A stretch of DNA of 64,000 bases from Olleya sp. Bg11-27. Lineage in GTDB: Bacteria; Bacteroidota; Bacteroidia; Flavobacteriales; Flavobacteriaceae. Within the stretch, counting starts at the first letter, position 1. Each line of letters begins with the position of its first letter. Location: contig NZ_CP025117.1 in NCBI RefSeq assembly GCF_002831645.1, positions 1,123,514 through 1,187,513 on the forward strand, given 5' to 3'. The notes under the pieces are model-generated. The model was not told the origin of the DNA and made no database searches. It saw only the letters and a list, made by a program, of their open reading frames with translations. A program made the position numbers and the translations under genes. This document shows, piece after piece, positions 41,174 through 50,114 of the stretch.

Positions 41174-42451
41174 TTAGTTAATGTATTCAAAACCAGTATA
41201 AGGAATTAAAACGTCAGGTATTTTTATACCATCTTCCGTTTGATAATTTTCTAAAATACCAGCTAATACTCTTGGTAACGCTAGAGAACTACCGTTTAAG
41301 GTGTGTGCTAATTCGTTTTTACCATCACTGTTTTTAAATCGCAGTTTTAAACGGTTAGCTTGAAAAGTTTCAAAATTTGAAACACTTGAGATTTCTAACC
41401 AACGGTCTTGCGCTGTAGAAAAGACTTCAAAATCAAAAGTTAAAGCAGAAGTAAACCCAGTATCACCACCACAAAGTCTTAAGATTCTGAAAGGTAATTT
41501 TAATTCGTTTAGTATTGCTTTTACGTGATCAACCATACCGTCTAATGCTTGGTACGAATTGTCAGGATGTTCTACGCGTAAAATTTCTACTTTATCAAAT
41601 TGGTGTAAACGATTTAATCCACGCACGTGTGCACCATAACTACCAGCTTCTACTCTAAAGCACGGTGTGTATGTTGTCAAACACTTAGGTAAGTCTTTTT
41701 CGTCTATTAAGTCATTTCTAAAAATGTTTGTAGCCGGTACTTCTCCTGTTGGAATTAAATATAAACTAGGAGTAACATTTGTGGCGTGATACATTTGTCC
41801 ATCTTTATCTGGTAATTGACCAGTAGCAAAGGCTGATGCTTCATTAACTAAATGTGGTACTTGCACCTCTTGGTAACCCGCAGCGGTATTTTTGTCTAAA
41901 AAGTAAGCAATTAAAGCACGTTGTAATCTAGCGCCTTTACCTTTGTAAACAGGAAAACCTGCACCAGCGATTTTTGTACCTAACTCAAAATCTATAATGT
42001 CATATTTTTTAGCTAATTCCCAGTGTGGTAATGCGCCATCATGTAATTTAGGAATCTCACCTTCAGAAAACACCTCTTCGTTATCCGCTTCGCTGTTACC
42101 TTTAGGTACAGACGCATGTGGGATATTTGGTATTTTGTAAAGTGCTTGGTTTAAAGCTTCGGCAGTCGTTGTTAACTGGTCGTTTAATTCCTTGGATTCT
42201 TCCTTAAAATCAGCTGTTTTCTTTTTTAAAGCATTTGCTTTTTCGGCTTGACCGGATTTATATAAAATACCAATTTCTTTAGAGATAGCATTGGATTCTG
42301 CTAGTATTGCATCCAATTTAGTTTGTAAAGCACGACGCTCTTCATCTAAATTTATCACCTCTTCAATCATTGCAGTAGCATCAATATTTCTGACTGCAAG
42401 TCTGCTGATTACTAAATCTTTGTTTTCTCTAATAAATGGTACTTGTAACAT
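41174..42451 (-). CDS. serS: Seryl-tRNA synthetase
   Basis: The 425-residue class II synthetase begins MLQVPFIRENKDLVISRLAV and has the N-terminal long coiled coil (~30-105) that binds the variable arm of tRNA-Ser. The catalytic core shows motif 2 (FRVEAGSYGAHVRGLNRLHQF, with the GTRGLxRxHQF-type loop) and motif 3 (NGSSLALPRVLAGILENYQ). It charges tRNA-Ser and tRNA-Sec where present. Length is normal and no insertions are seen, unlike leuS in this window. Confidence 0.97.
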   Translation of the reverse strand: MLQVPFIRENKDLVISRLAVRNIDATAMIEEVINLDEERRALQTKLDAILAESNAISKEIGILYKSGQAEKANALKKKTADFKEESKELNDQLTTTAEALNQALYKIPNIPHASVPKGNSEADNEEVFSEGEIPKLHDGALPHWELAKKYDIIDFELGTKIAGAGFPVYKGKGARLQRALIAYFLDKNTAAGYQEVQVPHLVNEASAFATGQLPDKDGQMYHATNVTPSLYLIPTGEVPATNIFRNDLIDEKDLPKCLTTYTPCFRVEAGSYGAHVRGLNRLHQFDKVEILRVEHPDNSYQALDGMVDHVKAILNELKLPFRILRLCGGDTGFTSALTFDFEVFSTAQDRWLEISSVSNFETFQANRLKLRFKNSDGKNELAHTLNGSSLALPRVLAGILENYQTEDGIKIPDVLIPYTGFEYIN

Positions 42452-42625
42452 AGGTTTTGTTTTGGTTGTTATCTAAAGGTCAGGTGTTTTTTGTTATATC
42501 TTTTTAAACAAGCTATTAACACATGTTTATATTTTTTTGATATAAGAAAGTAAACCTTAACGCTAAAGGGTAACTTCAAATTATAAGTTGTAAAAGTAGT
42601 AAGATTTTGTGTAGATAGAAATAAA

Positions 42626-43945
42626 TTATTTATCTAATTGCGATGGTAATAACCATTGGCTGTGTTTAAATGTATTCCACTGGATTGTGGTCAAATCTAT
42701 TTGAGGATTAACCAAAGTTGCAAATGGTCTGCCATTAACGCTAGCCTTGCAGTTTACATATACAGATACATCTTTACCTTTAGCTTTAAACTCTTTTTTT
42801 AAATGTTGTGCAAATTGCCAAATAACATCTGGTTTTGTGGCAATCATACGTTTTTGTTTTTTAGACAAATAATCATTAAGGTTTATAATAGTTGTTTTGT
42901 TAGTGTTTTTGTCAACAACTTTATAGGTTGCAAATCCGGATTTTGATCTAAGCATCATGCGCCATGATAAACGGTGCCCTTCTTCAGTCCACAGGACGTT
43001 ATCGTCAATAAAATGATGTCTAATAGGAAGGATAACTTGAATGGCTATATAGATACTGGCTATTGTAATAAGATAAGGCTTGTAGCTCAAAACTTTAATT
43101 TCGGCTTGACTGTAATACGTTTTGCTTTTTAAAAAGATATTTTTCACTGTTTCTGGCTCGAAGAAGAACAGTGAAAAAGCTAATGCTAAATAAGGGAATA
43201 TACCAACACCAAATACAATGGAATTAAATAAATGAAAAAATATTGAGCCTATAAAAGCAAGTTTTCTTGTGGGTTTGAACAGTAGAAAAGGAATGATTAG
43301 CCCATCATATAGGATTCCGCCATAACCGACCAGATATGGGAAAAAAGGATGTTGTAAGCCACTACCTATAATAGGATAGTTTGCTTTGCCTTGCATGAGT
43401 TGTTTTGGAACTGTTAAATCTAACCAGTCTGGGTAAAACTTGGCGACGGATGCGTAGGTGTACATTATAAAAAGTTGGATAACAAATATCCACTTACACC
43501 AGCTAGGCATGCTTATTTTTTTGATACTTGGGTTTAACTTTGCATCTACGGAGGCATAGGTGTTAGCTGGCAGAAACAGCATTATTGTGCTTAATAAACA
43601 CAATAAATAGTAATGATTGTTGTAGGATGCTTTTTGCATTAGGTAGGTGCAAGTCCACATGGTGGTAAAGGCAATTATGCTTAGCCTGTACTTATAACCA
43701 ACCATTATAAGTAACCCAAAAAGTCCCATTATGGAGTAGTAAACGTACATCCAATAACCAGGTAATGGCTGTAAAAAGTCTAAGCCTATAAAATTAAAGG
43801 TGAATTTAGGGTCTATTAAAGTGTATTTTACCCACCCTGTAAAAATGGCACCAACGGATTCTAAAAAACAAAGTAGACCAAAAATAATTCTAAAAACTAT
43901 TAATGCACTATTATCAATGCGTTTAAAAAGAAAGGTGTTAAGCAT
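42626..43945 (-). CDS. HTTM-domain membrane protein (vitamin K-dependent gamma-carboxylase-like)
   Basis: A 439-residue polytopic protein. The N-terminal ~310 residues form about eight membrane helices with the HTTM pattern (SALIVFRIIFGLLCFLESVG; MQKASYNNHYYLLCLLSTIM; LTVPKQLMQG), related to the membrane part of gamma-carboxylases. The C-terminal ~120 residues are a soluble domain after the last helix (WRMMLRSKSGFATYKV). Bacterial HTTM proteins have no settled function; several are fused to or near redox genes. It overlaps ribF by 8 bp, so the two are cotranscribed, ribF first. Confidence 0.85.
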   Translation of the reverse strand: MLNTFLFKRIDNSALIVFRIIFGLLCFLESVGAIFTGWVKYTLIDPKFTFNFIGLDFLQPLPGYWMYVYYSIMGLFGLLIMVGYKYRLSIIAFTTMWTCTYLMQKASYNNHYYLLCLLSTIMLFLPANTYASVDAKLNPSIKKISMPSWCKWIFVIQLFIMYTYASVAKFYPDWLDLTVPKQLMQGKANYPIIGSGLQHPFFPYLVGYGGILYDGLIIPFLLFKPTRKLAFIGSIFFHLFNSIVFGVGIFPYLALAFSLFFFEPETVKNIFLKSKTYYSQAEIKVLSYKPYLITIASIYIAIQVILPIRHHFIDDNVLWTEEGHRLSWRMMLRSKSGFATYKVVDKNTNKTTIINLNDYLSKKQKRMIATKPDVIWQFAQHLKKEFKAKGKDVSVYVNCKASVNGRPFATLVNPQIDLTTIQWNTFKHSQWLLPSQLDK

Positions 43946-44849
43946 ATTGTTTTAAGAATTCTTGAGCTTGAATTTTGTCTTTGTCTAATTGCTTGGTTAA
44001 TTCTTCTAAACCATCAAATTTTTGTTCGTCTCTAAGTCTTTGCAATAGTTCTATACTTAGTTTTTTGCCGTAAAGCGATTGTTTGTAATTAAAAAAATGA
44101 GTTTCAATAGTTTGAGACTGCCCATTTACTGTTGGATTATTTCCAATATTCATCATTCCAAATTGTACCCTGTCGTCAATTAAAGCTTTAACGACATAAA
44201 CACCCTGTTTCGGAATTAGTTTGTATGATTCTTCAATGTGTAAGTTAGCGGTTGGGTAGTCTATAGTTTTGCCTAAACCTTTTCCTTTTATGATAGTTCC
44301 AGTTAGCATAAAATGATAGCCTAAATAGCTATTAGCTGTTTTTATGTCACCTTCGGTTAAAGCGCTTCTTATTTTTGTAGATGATATGGCGACATCGTCA
44401 ATGTCTTGCATTGATATTTCTTCAACTTCAAAATCAAAATTAATTCCAAATTGTTTTAAATCCTCAATATTGGCATTTCTGTTACGTCCAAAGTGATGGT
44501 CATAACCAATGATAACATACTTGGATTTTAACTGATTTACTATAATGTCTTCAACATAAACTTCTGCTGTTAGTCTAGAAAAGTCTGTAGTAAATTTTTT
44601 AACAACAAGATTGGTAATCCCAAAACGTTTTAAAAGCTGTTCTTTTTCGCTAATCGTATTGATAAGTTTAATGTTGGCGTCTTTTTGTAGCACCATTCTA
44701 GGGTGTGGGAAAAAAGTTAGTAAAGACGGCTTTAAATCTTTGATAGTAGCAACTTCAACTAATCGTTTTATGATTTTTTGGTGTCCAATATGTACACCGT
44801 CAAATGTGCCTATGGTTAGTACGGTATGTTGCTTCTGATTTGTTTTCAA
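43938..44849 (-). CDS. ribF: Bifunctional riboflavin kinase/FAD synthetase
   Basis: A 303-residue enzyme. The N-terminal FAD-synthetase domain has TIGTFDGVHIGHQKIIKRL (the HxGH nucleotidyltransferase motif) and IIGYDHHFGRNRN; the C-terminal riboflavin kinase has GKGLGKTIDYPTANLH. It makes FMN and then FAD from riboflavin. The HTTM membrane protein overlaps its 3' end by 8 bp. Confidence 0.96.
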   Translation of the reverse strand: MKTNQKQHTVLTIGTFDGVHIGHQKIIKRLVEVATIKDLKPSLLTFFPHPRMVLQKDANIKLINTISEKEQLLKRFGITNLVVKKFTTDFSRLTAEVYVEDIIVNQLKSKYVIIGYDHHFGRNRNANIEDLKQFGINFDFEVEEISMQDIDDVAISSTKIRSALTEGDIKTANSYLGYHFMLTGTIIKGKGLGKTIDYPTANLHIEESYKLIPKQGVYVVKALIDDRVQFGMMNIGNNPTVNGQSQTIETHFFNYKQSLYGKKLSIELLQRLRDEQKFDGLEELTKQLDKDKIQAQEFLKQYA

Positions 44850-44867
44850 TGAGTCGTTGTTATTTTA

Positions 44868-44875
44868 CAAAAGTA
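44868..44875 (-). promoter_or_regulatory. Candidate -7 promoter box for ribF
   Basis: On the minus strand TACTTTTG fits TAnnTTTG, 18 bases before the ribF start codon. Confidence 0.5.
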
Positions 44876-44876
44876 A

Positions 44877-44908
44877 AAAAGCCAATTGAATAAAATCAAT
44901 TGGCTTTT
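44877..44908 (-). terminator. Rho-independent terminator of the truncated T9SS gene
   Basis: AAAAGCCAATTGA (44877-44889) and TCAATTGGCTTTT (44896-44908) form a perfect 13-bp stem; on the minus strand a TTTTTT run follows the stem. Confidence 0.88.
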
Positions 44909-44929
44909 AAGTTATTTAAAAATACTTTT

Positions 44930-45301
44930 TTATTTCTTAATAAAAGGTAGTGTTATTGAATTACCCGTTTTTGAGATTTTAATAAAATACATACCGTTAC
45001 TAAACGGTGTAGCGTCTATTGTTAAGTCTTGGCTATTATTAATTTGACCTTTAGTAACTAATTGTCCAAGCATGTTATAAGCTTGATACGCATCAGGTAA
45101 ATCCTTATTATCTACTTTTATGGTTAAAGCATTAACAGTAGGATTAGGATACATTGAAAGTGAATTAGCTAATTCGAAGTCTCTAACAGATAGAAAAGCG
45201 GTTTGTTTACCAAAATAATAAGTTCCAGTTAATTCGTTTGTGAACGTTGCAGCAAGCCTAAAGTTTGAATAAATTGATCGTTTTTTGACTTCCGGAAGTG
45301 T
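44930..45301 (-). pseudogene. Remnant of a T9SS-secreted protein (C-terminal sorting domain only)
   Basis: On the minus strand a frame is open from 45301 to the stop at 44930, but the first ATG (45154) lies inside the sorting domain: LANSLSMYPNPTVNALTIKV, then YNMLGQLVTKG and SNGMYFIKISK, ending PFIKK. This is the type A T9SS targeting domain (MYPNP, GxY, K-rich end). About 45 further codons precede the ATG in the same frame (SIYSNFRLAATFTNELTGTY, then GKQTAFLSVRDFE), reading like the end of a larger secreted protein. A TAA stop at 45302-45304 cuts the frame. The rest of the gene is gone, so no function remains. Confidence 0.75.
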
Positions 45302-45647
45302 TTAGATACGCGGTAATGCGTGCGTATGGTTTGTTTTTATTAGTTGCGCTTCTTAATATATTTATATTTTTTTATGTGGAATACATGGATGATCACAGGA
45401 GTATTAAAATAGTATGAGTTATTATTATTATTATTATTGAATTTATTTGCTTTGATTTTATCAAATTTAGGAAGGTATTCAGCTTTGAAAACTTGAATGG
45501 TTCTTTTACTATGTTTTTTTTCGTTTGGGATAGTAATTTATGTGGATTATAAGAATGAGTCTGTTAAATTTAAGAAGTTAGGTGTGTTTTTTTAAATATT
45601 TAACAATATTCTTATTATTTTAGTGGAAATTTTACACTATCAATATC
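45302..45647. other. AT-rich non-coding stretch between the T9SS remnant and the metalloprotease
   Basis: A 12-bp palindrome ACTTCCGGAAGT lies at 45288-45299, right at the break of the remnant. The stretch also holds a TTA microsatellite. Only short open frames of about 30 codons occur, none convincing. No clear -7 box for the metalloprotease is seen. Confidence 0.5.
45419..45438 (+). repeat. TTA trinucleotide microsatellite
   Basis: Six consecutive TTA units plus TT, about 210 bases upstream of the metalloprotease start. Confidence 0.9.
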
Positions 45648-48600
45648 ATGAAAAAACTATTACTCAATTTTTTAGGCGCATTAACCATGTTTGTGTGCAC
45701 GTTGTCATATGCTCAACAGGACTATTGGATTAAATCATCCGAAAGCAAACTTGTAGGTCTTGAAAAAGTTCACAGAGCATCTTTTCCTTCAGATTATCAG
45801 ATTTTTTCTTTAAATGTGGACAAGCTTAAACAAGCTATTGTTAATGCACCTGTTAGAGGAGAGAATTTAGGGAAATCAAATGTGTTTGCTTATTTTCCCA
45901 ATACTGAGGGGGAATTAGAACGTTTTAGTGTGTCGGAAGCGCCAATTATGGAGCCGGAATTAGCGGCTAAAAATCCGATGATAAAGACTTATAAGGCTGT
46001 AGGTGTAGATGATCCAACAGCGACTATGCGTTTTAGTTTAACGCAATTTGGGTTGCATACAATGTCGCTATCTGGAAACAGAGGATCTTTATTTATTGAT
46101 CCATATACTAAAACAAACGATTTTTATATTGTTTATGAGAGAAGTGCTTTAGGACAAGATTTACAAGGTTTTGAATGTTTAACAGATCAAAATGTTGAAT
46201 TAAGATCATTGAAAAATGAGACTTCGGATAGGAGGGCGGATACAGATGATATGCAATTACGTACATATCGTTTAGCACAGTCCTGTAATGGAGAATATGG
46301 AGCAATATTTGCGGGAACGGGAACGGATGCTCAAAAAAAGCAGAATATACAGGCTCAAATGGCTATTACTATTAACAGGGTAAATGAAGTTTATGAAAGA
46401 GATTTGGCAATTACTTTAGTTTTTATAAATCGTAATGATGAATTAATATATTATGATGCTGCTACGGATCCATGGAATGCAGAGTTTAATACTAAAACAC
46501 AAGAAACAATTTCAACAACATTAAATGATGAAAGTCTGTATGATATTGGACATAATTTTAATACCTCTGGAGGAGGTAGTGCTGGTTGTTTAGGTTGTGT
46601 GTGTTTAGATGGGGCTGCACCTTACGGGGGTAATCAAAAAGGTAGAGGATATACAGGTAGACCTAATCCAACAGGAGATCCATTTGATATTGATTATGTA
46701 GCACATGAAATGGGACATCAATTTGATGGATATCATACCATGAATACATGTAGTCGTTCAGGTAATGGTACAACAGAAGTTGAGCCAGCTTCAGGTAGTT
46801 CTATTATGGGATATGCTGGTATTTGTGCGACTAACGTACAGCCAAATAGTGATGCTCATTTTAATTATGTAAATATTAGGGATATATCTGAAAATATTCA
46901 ACCAGGAGGAACTAGTGATTGTGGTGCAACTATGGCACTGACTAATCAGCCGCCAGTTGCGGATGCAGGAGACAATTATTCTATACCGCCAAGTACAGCT
47001 TTCGTGCTAAGAGGTTCTGCTACAGATCCAGATGGATTAGCTAGTTTAACTTATAATTGGGCTCCAAATGATGCATCTCAAGCACCAACAGACGGAGCGC
47101 CACAACCGGATTGGACAACAGGACCGATGTATAGATCTATAAATCCTACGGCATCACCAGATCGATTTATGCCTAGTTATAGTGATGTTGTTGCAGGAAA
47201 CTTGACGCCAACATGGGAGGTCACTCCAGCAGTAGCTAGAACTATGAATTTTTCTTTTATAGTGAGAGATAATGCAAGTGGTTTTGCAAATGGTATTGGT
47301 CAGACTGACGCCGATTTAATGGCTGTTAATGTCGTGGGAGATCAGCCTTTTACTATTGTTTCTCCACCGGCTTGGGGTTCTGGAAGTAATCAGACACTAA
47401 CTTGGAACGTTGGGATATCAAATGGAGCAATTATTAATTGCCAAACAGTTAATATCAAATTTTCTACGGATGGAGGTTTAACTTTTCCAACAACCTTGGC
47501 TTCTGGTGTAGCAAATGATGGTTCTGAAATAGTTGTGGTTCCTACAATTGCAGACACAAATAATGCAAGAATAATGGTAGAAGCTGCAGATAATATTTTT
47601 TATGCTTTATCAGATGTGTTTCCAATCAGTAATACGCCTTCTTTTGTTCTAAATAATACTTCAGGTTCACAAATCGCTTGTTCGATAGATGCAGTGGATT
47701 ATAGTATTGATATGATTACAGTAAATGGTTTCTCGGAAACGACTAATTTTACAACTAGTTTTAGTCCTGCTTTAGTGGCAACAGCTGTATTTTCACCTGC
47801 AAGTTTAAATTCAGATGGGACTACTGTTGTTAATATTTCTGGTTTAGCAGGAGCAGCAGTAGGTGATTATGTTATTACAGTAACAGGTACTTCTGCGAGT
47901 CAAACTAAGGCTGTAGATTTATCGTTAACTATTATCGATGGAATATGTGCTTCAGTTGCTACAACAACCTATGATACGGGTACAACTCTAGTTCAGTTTG
48001 GTGATATTAACAATGCATCAGCAAAACCAGCAGGTTACAGTGATTATAGAGTTGCTCCAACTGCCACTCAGGTTACAGATGTGCTTACAGGATCCTCTTA
48101 CCCAATTACAGTGAATCAAAATACTGACGGGGCTTACACGTGTGTCACTACTGTTTGGATCGATTGGAATCAAAATTGTATTTTTGAATCTGACGAAACT
48201 TATGATTTAGGTAGTGCAAATGGGGTTGCAGATGGGCCAGCAGGTAATTCAGGGCTTAGTGTTATGGTGCCTGCGGATGCGGTCTTAGGAGCGACGACTA
48301 TGCGTGTCACTACTAAGTATTCATCAGCGTCTGGTTCTTGCGAAAATGGACATGATGCGGAAGTTGAAGATTACACTGTAAATGTAACGGAATCATTATC
48401 TACTTCTGATTTTGAAAACATCAGCAATTTTAATGTTTATCCTAATCCAAATAACGGAGCGTTTGTTATTGCTATAAAGAATAATAACTTAAGTAGTAAT
48501 TTAAATGTTATTGTTTATGATGTAAGAGGTAGACGTGTTTACACAAATTCTTTTGCAAATTCAAATGATTTTAATCAAACGATCAAGTTAGACAATGTCG

Positions 48601-48671
48601 AATCTGGATTGTACTTACTGAAGGTAACAGATGGTAGATCTACAATAACTAAGAAATTATTAGTTAGATAG
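45648..48671 (+). CDS. T9SS-exported metzincin metalloprotease with GEVED and C-terminal sorting domains
   Basis: A 1007-residue protein with a signal peptide (cleavage near LSYAQ, residue ~23), a propeptide-like region, and a reprolysin-like catalytic domain. The zinc site HEMGHQFDGYH is at His353-Glu354-His357-His363, and the Met-turn SIMGYAG has Met387, both metzincin hallmarks. Beta-sandwich domains follow (~435-780), then a GEVED domain (~785-915; TVWIDWNQNCIFESDETYDL, CENGHDAEVEDYTV) and a type A sorting domain (~930-1007; NFNVYPNPNNGAFVIAI). It should be secreted through T9SS to digest external proteins. The broken T9SS gene lies just upstream on the other strand. Confidence 0.93.
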   Translation: MKKLLLNFLGALTMFVCTLSYAQQDYWIKSSESKLVGLEKVHRASFPSDYQIFSLNVDKLKQAIVNAPVRGENLGKSNVFAYFPNTEGELERFSVSEAPIMEPELAAKNPMIKTYKAVGVDDPTATMRFSLTQFGLHTMSLSGNRGSLFIDPYTKTNDFYIVYERSALGQDLQGFECLTDQNVELRSLKNETSDRRADTDDMQLRTYRLAQSCNGEYGAIFAGTGTDAQKKQNIQAQMAITINRVNEVYERDLAITLVFINRNDELIYYDAATDPWNAEFNTKTQETISTTLNDESLYDIGHNFNTSGGGSAGCLGCVCLDGAAPYGGNQKGRGYTGRPNPTGDPFDIDYVAHEMGHQFDGYHTMNTCSRSGNGTTEVEPASGSSIMGYAGICATNVQPNSDAHFNYVNIRDISENIQPGGTSDCGATMALTNQPPVADAGDNYSIPPSTAFVLRGSATDPDGLASLTYNWAPNDASQAPTDGAPQPDWTTGPMYRSINPTASPDRFMPSYSDVVAGNLTPTWEVTPAVARTMNFSFIVRDNASGFANGIGQTDADLMAVNVVGDQPFTIVSPPAWGSGSNQTLTWNVGISNGAIINCQTVNIKFSTDGGLTFPTTLASGVANDGSEIVVVPTIADTNNARIMVEAADNIFYALSDVFPISNTPSFVLNNTSGSQIACSIDAVDYSIDMITVNGFSETTNFTTSFSPALVATAVFSPASLNSDGTTVVNISGLAGAAVGDYVITVTGTSASQTKAVDLSLTIIDGICASVATTTYDTGTTLVQFGDINNASAKPAGYSDYRVAPTATQVTDVLTGSSYPITVNQNTDGAYTCVTTVWIDWNQNCIFESDETYDLGSANGVADGPAGNSGLSVMVPADAVLGATTMRVTTKYSSASGSCENGHDAEVEDYTVNVTESLSTSDFENISNFNVYPNPNNGAFVIAIKNNNLSSNLNVIVYDVRGRRVYTNSFANSNDFNQTIKLDNVESGLYLLKVTDGRSTITKKLLVR

Positions 48672-48697
48672 AAGAGTGTTTATTACATAATAAAAAA

Positions 48698-48728
48698 AGG
48701 AAGCTATTTTAGCTTCCTTTTTTTTTAT
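48698..48728. terminator. Bidirectional rho-independent terminator
   Basis: AAGGAAGCTA and TAGCTTCCTT form a perfect 10-bp stem around TTT, flanked by runs of A and T, between the convergent metalloprotease and pth genes. Confidence 0.9.
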
Positions 48729-49357
48729 TTACCATTATAAGTATTCATGGTGTTATTTATTCCTGCCGTTCCAAAAGATTTTATAACTTCTGCTGCTTTT
48801 TCTAAGCGTTCTGGTAGTTTTTTGTTTTCGTCCTCTTCCCATTCTCCTAATACGTAGTCCACTTGTCTTCCTGTGCTAAAGGCGTCGCTAATCCCAAATC
48901 TAAAACGATTGTATTTAGTGGTGTTTAATTTGTCTTGAGTGTCTTTTAATCCATTGTGACCACCATCACTTCCTTTTGTTTTTATTCTTAAGCTTCCAAA
49001 AGGTAGATTTAAGTCATCTGTAATGACAAGTAGGTTTTCTAATGGGATTTTTTCTTTAGTTAACCAATATAATATAGCCTTTCCACTTAAATTCATGTAA
49101 GTGCTAGGTTTGAGAAGTATAAATGTGCGCCCTTTAAATCTAAAAGTAGCAATGTCTCCTAGTTTTTGAGTTTCGAAAGTTACGTCTTCTTTTTCGACTA
49201 AAAAGTCCAATATTTTAAAGCCTATGTTATGACGTGTATGGTCATACTTTGTTCCAATATTTCCTAAGCCAACAATTAGAAATTTTTTCATAGGGTCTTG
49301 TTCTTCAATAGTGACCGCCTTATTAATTTTAAAAAAGTTAATAATCCAATCAAACAT
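48725..49357 (-). CDS. pth: Peptidyl-tRNA hydrolase
   Basis: The 210-residue reading has an N-terminal extension of 22 residues before MKKFLIVGLGNIGTKYDHTRHNIGF, the usual Pth start with the catalytic His in HNIGF. LLVITDDLNLPFGSLRIKTKGSDGGHNGL is the second signature. It releases peptides from tRNAs dropped by ribosomes. Start choice: the ATG at 49357 gives the extension common in Flavobacteriaceae; the internal ATG at 49291 would give a canonical 188 residues. It shares an orientation with rplY, but a terminator separates them. Confidence 0.94.
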   Translation of the reverse strand: MFDWIINFFKINKAVTIEEQDPMKKFLIVGLGNIGTKYDHTRHNIGFKILDFLVEKEDVTFETQKLGDIATFRFKGRTFILLKPSTYMNLSGKAILYWLTKEKIPLENLLVITDDLNLPFGSLRIKTKGSDGGHNGLKDTQDKLNTTKYNRFRFGISDAFSTGRQVDYVLGEWEEDENKKLPERLEKAAEVIKSFGTAGINNTMNTYNGK

Positions 49358-49386
49358 AATGTGTGTTTATTTTTTTTGTAAAAATA

Positions 49387-49420
49387 AAAAAGCATCCTGA
49401 ATTAACAGAATGCTTTTTTT
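49387..49420 (-). terminator. Rho-independent terminator after rplY
   Basis: AAAAAAGCATCCTG (49387-49400) and CAGAATGCTTTTTT (49407-49420) pair over 14 positions with one G-U; on the minus strand a T-run closes it, 19 bases after the rplY stop. Confidence 0.85.
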
Positions 49421-49438
49421 ATTATTTGAATAAAGATA

Positions 49439-50062
49439 TTATTCTTGAGTCGCTTCTGCTGCATCTGCACCTTCTGCTTCTACTCCTTCTTCATCATCTT
49501 CGTCTACTGTAATTGCTGCTCTAGAACGTCTTACTAAACATACAACCGTATTATCAGGATGCATAAAAGTAAAATCATCAGTAGCTAAAGCGGTAATGTA
49601 AAGTTTATTTCCAATCTTAAGATCTTCAATATTTACATCTATAAAATCAGGTAAGTTTCCTGGTACAGCTTTAACTCTTAAGCTACGTGTATTTTTACGT
49701 AAAACACCACCATTTCTAACACCACGAGGGTTTCCAATAAAGTTTAATGGAATATCCATAGTTACTTCTTTGTCAGCAAATGTTTGGTAGAAATCTACGT
49801 GTAAGATTCTATCTGTTACAGGGTGAAATTGGATGTCTTGTAAGATAGCATCAAATTTTTCACCACTTTCTAACTCAATAACAACTGTATGCGCATTTGG
49901 TGTGTATACAAGTTTTGAGAAGGCTAATTCTGCTGCTGAGAAATGCACTTGGTTGTCTCCTCCGTATAATACGCAAGGAACCTGACCAGCATTACGTAAG
50001 GCTTGTGTTACTTTTTTGCCCACGCTTTCTCTTTTGGATCCGTTGATTGTAATTGACTTCAT
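49439..50062 (-). CDS. rplY: 50S ribosomal protein L25/general stress protein Ctc
   Basis: A 207-residue CTC-type L25: the N-terminal L25 domain (~1-95; [27 protein letters not shown]) binds 5S rRNA, and the C-terminal TL5-like beta domain (~98-185; [25 protein letters not shown]) follows. The tail is acidic ([20 protein letters not shown]), typical of Bacteroidetes. It is preceded by prs with a 52-bp gap, a common pairing. Confidence 0.96.
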   Translation of the reverse strand: MKSITINGSKRESVGKKVTQALRNAGQVPCVLYGGDNQVHFSAAELAFSKLVYTPNAHTVVIELESGEKFDAILQDIQFHPVTDRILHVDFYQTFADKEVTMDIPLNFIGNPRGVRNGGVLRKNTRSLRVKAVPGNLPDFIDVNIEDLKIGNKLYITALATDDFTFMHPDNTVVCLVRRSRAAITVDEDDEEGVEAEGADAAEATQE

Positions 50063-50114
50063 TTTTATTTATATTTAATTATTTGAATTCTACTTTTGTT
50101 TTGCTAACTGAGTA

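Noticed and set aside
45497-45595. A 32-codon plus-strand frame upstream of the metalloprotease, with a hydrophobic start
   Set aside because: An in-frame stop directly precedes it, the region is very AT-rich, and no promoter or terminator supports it.
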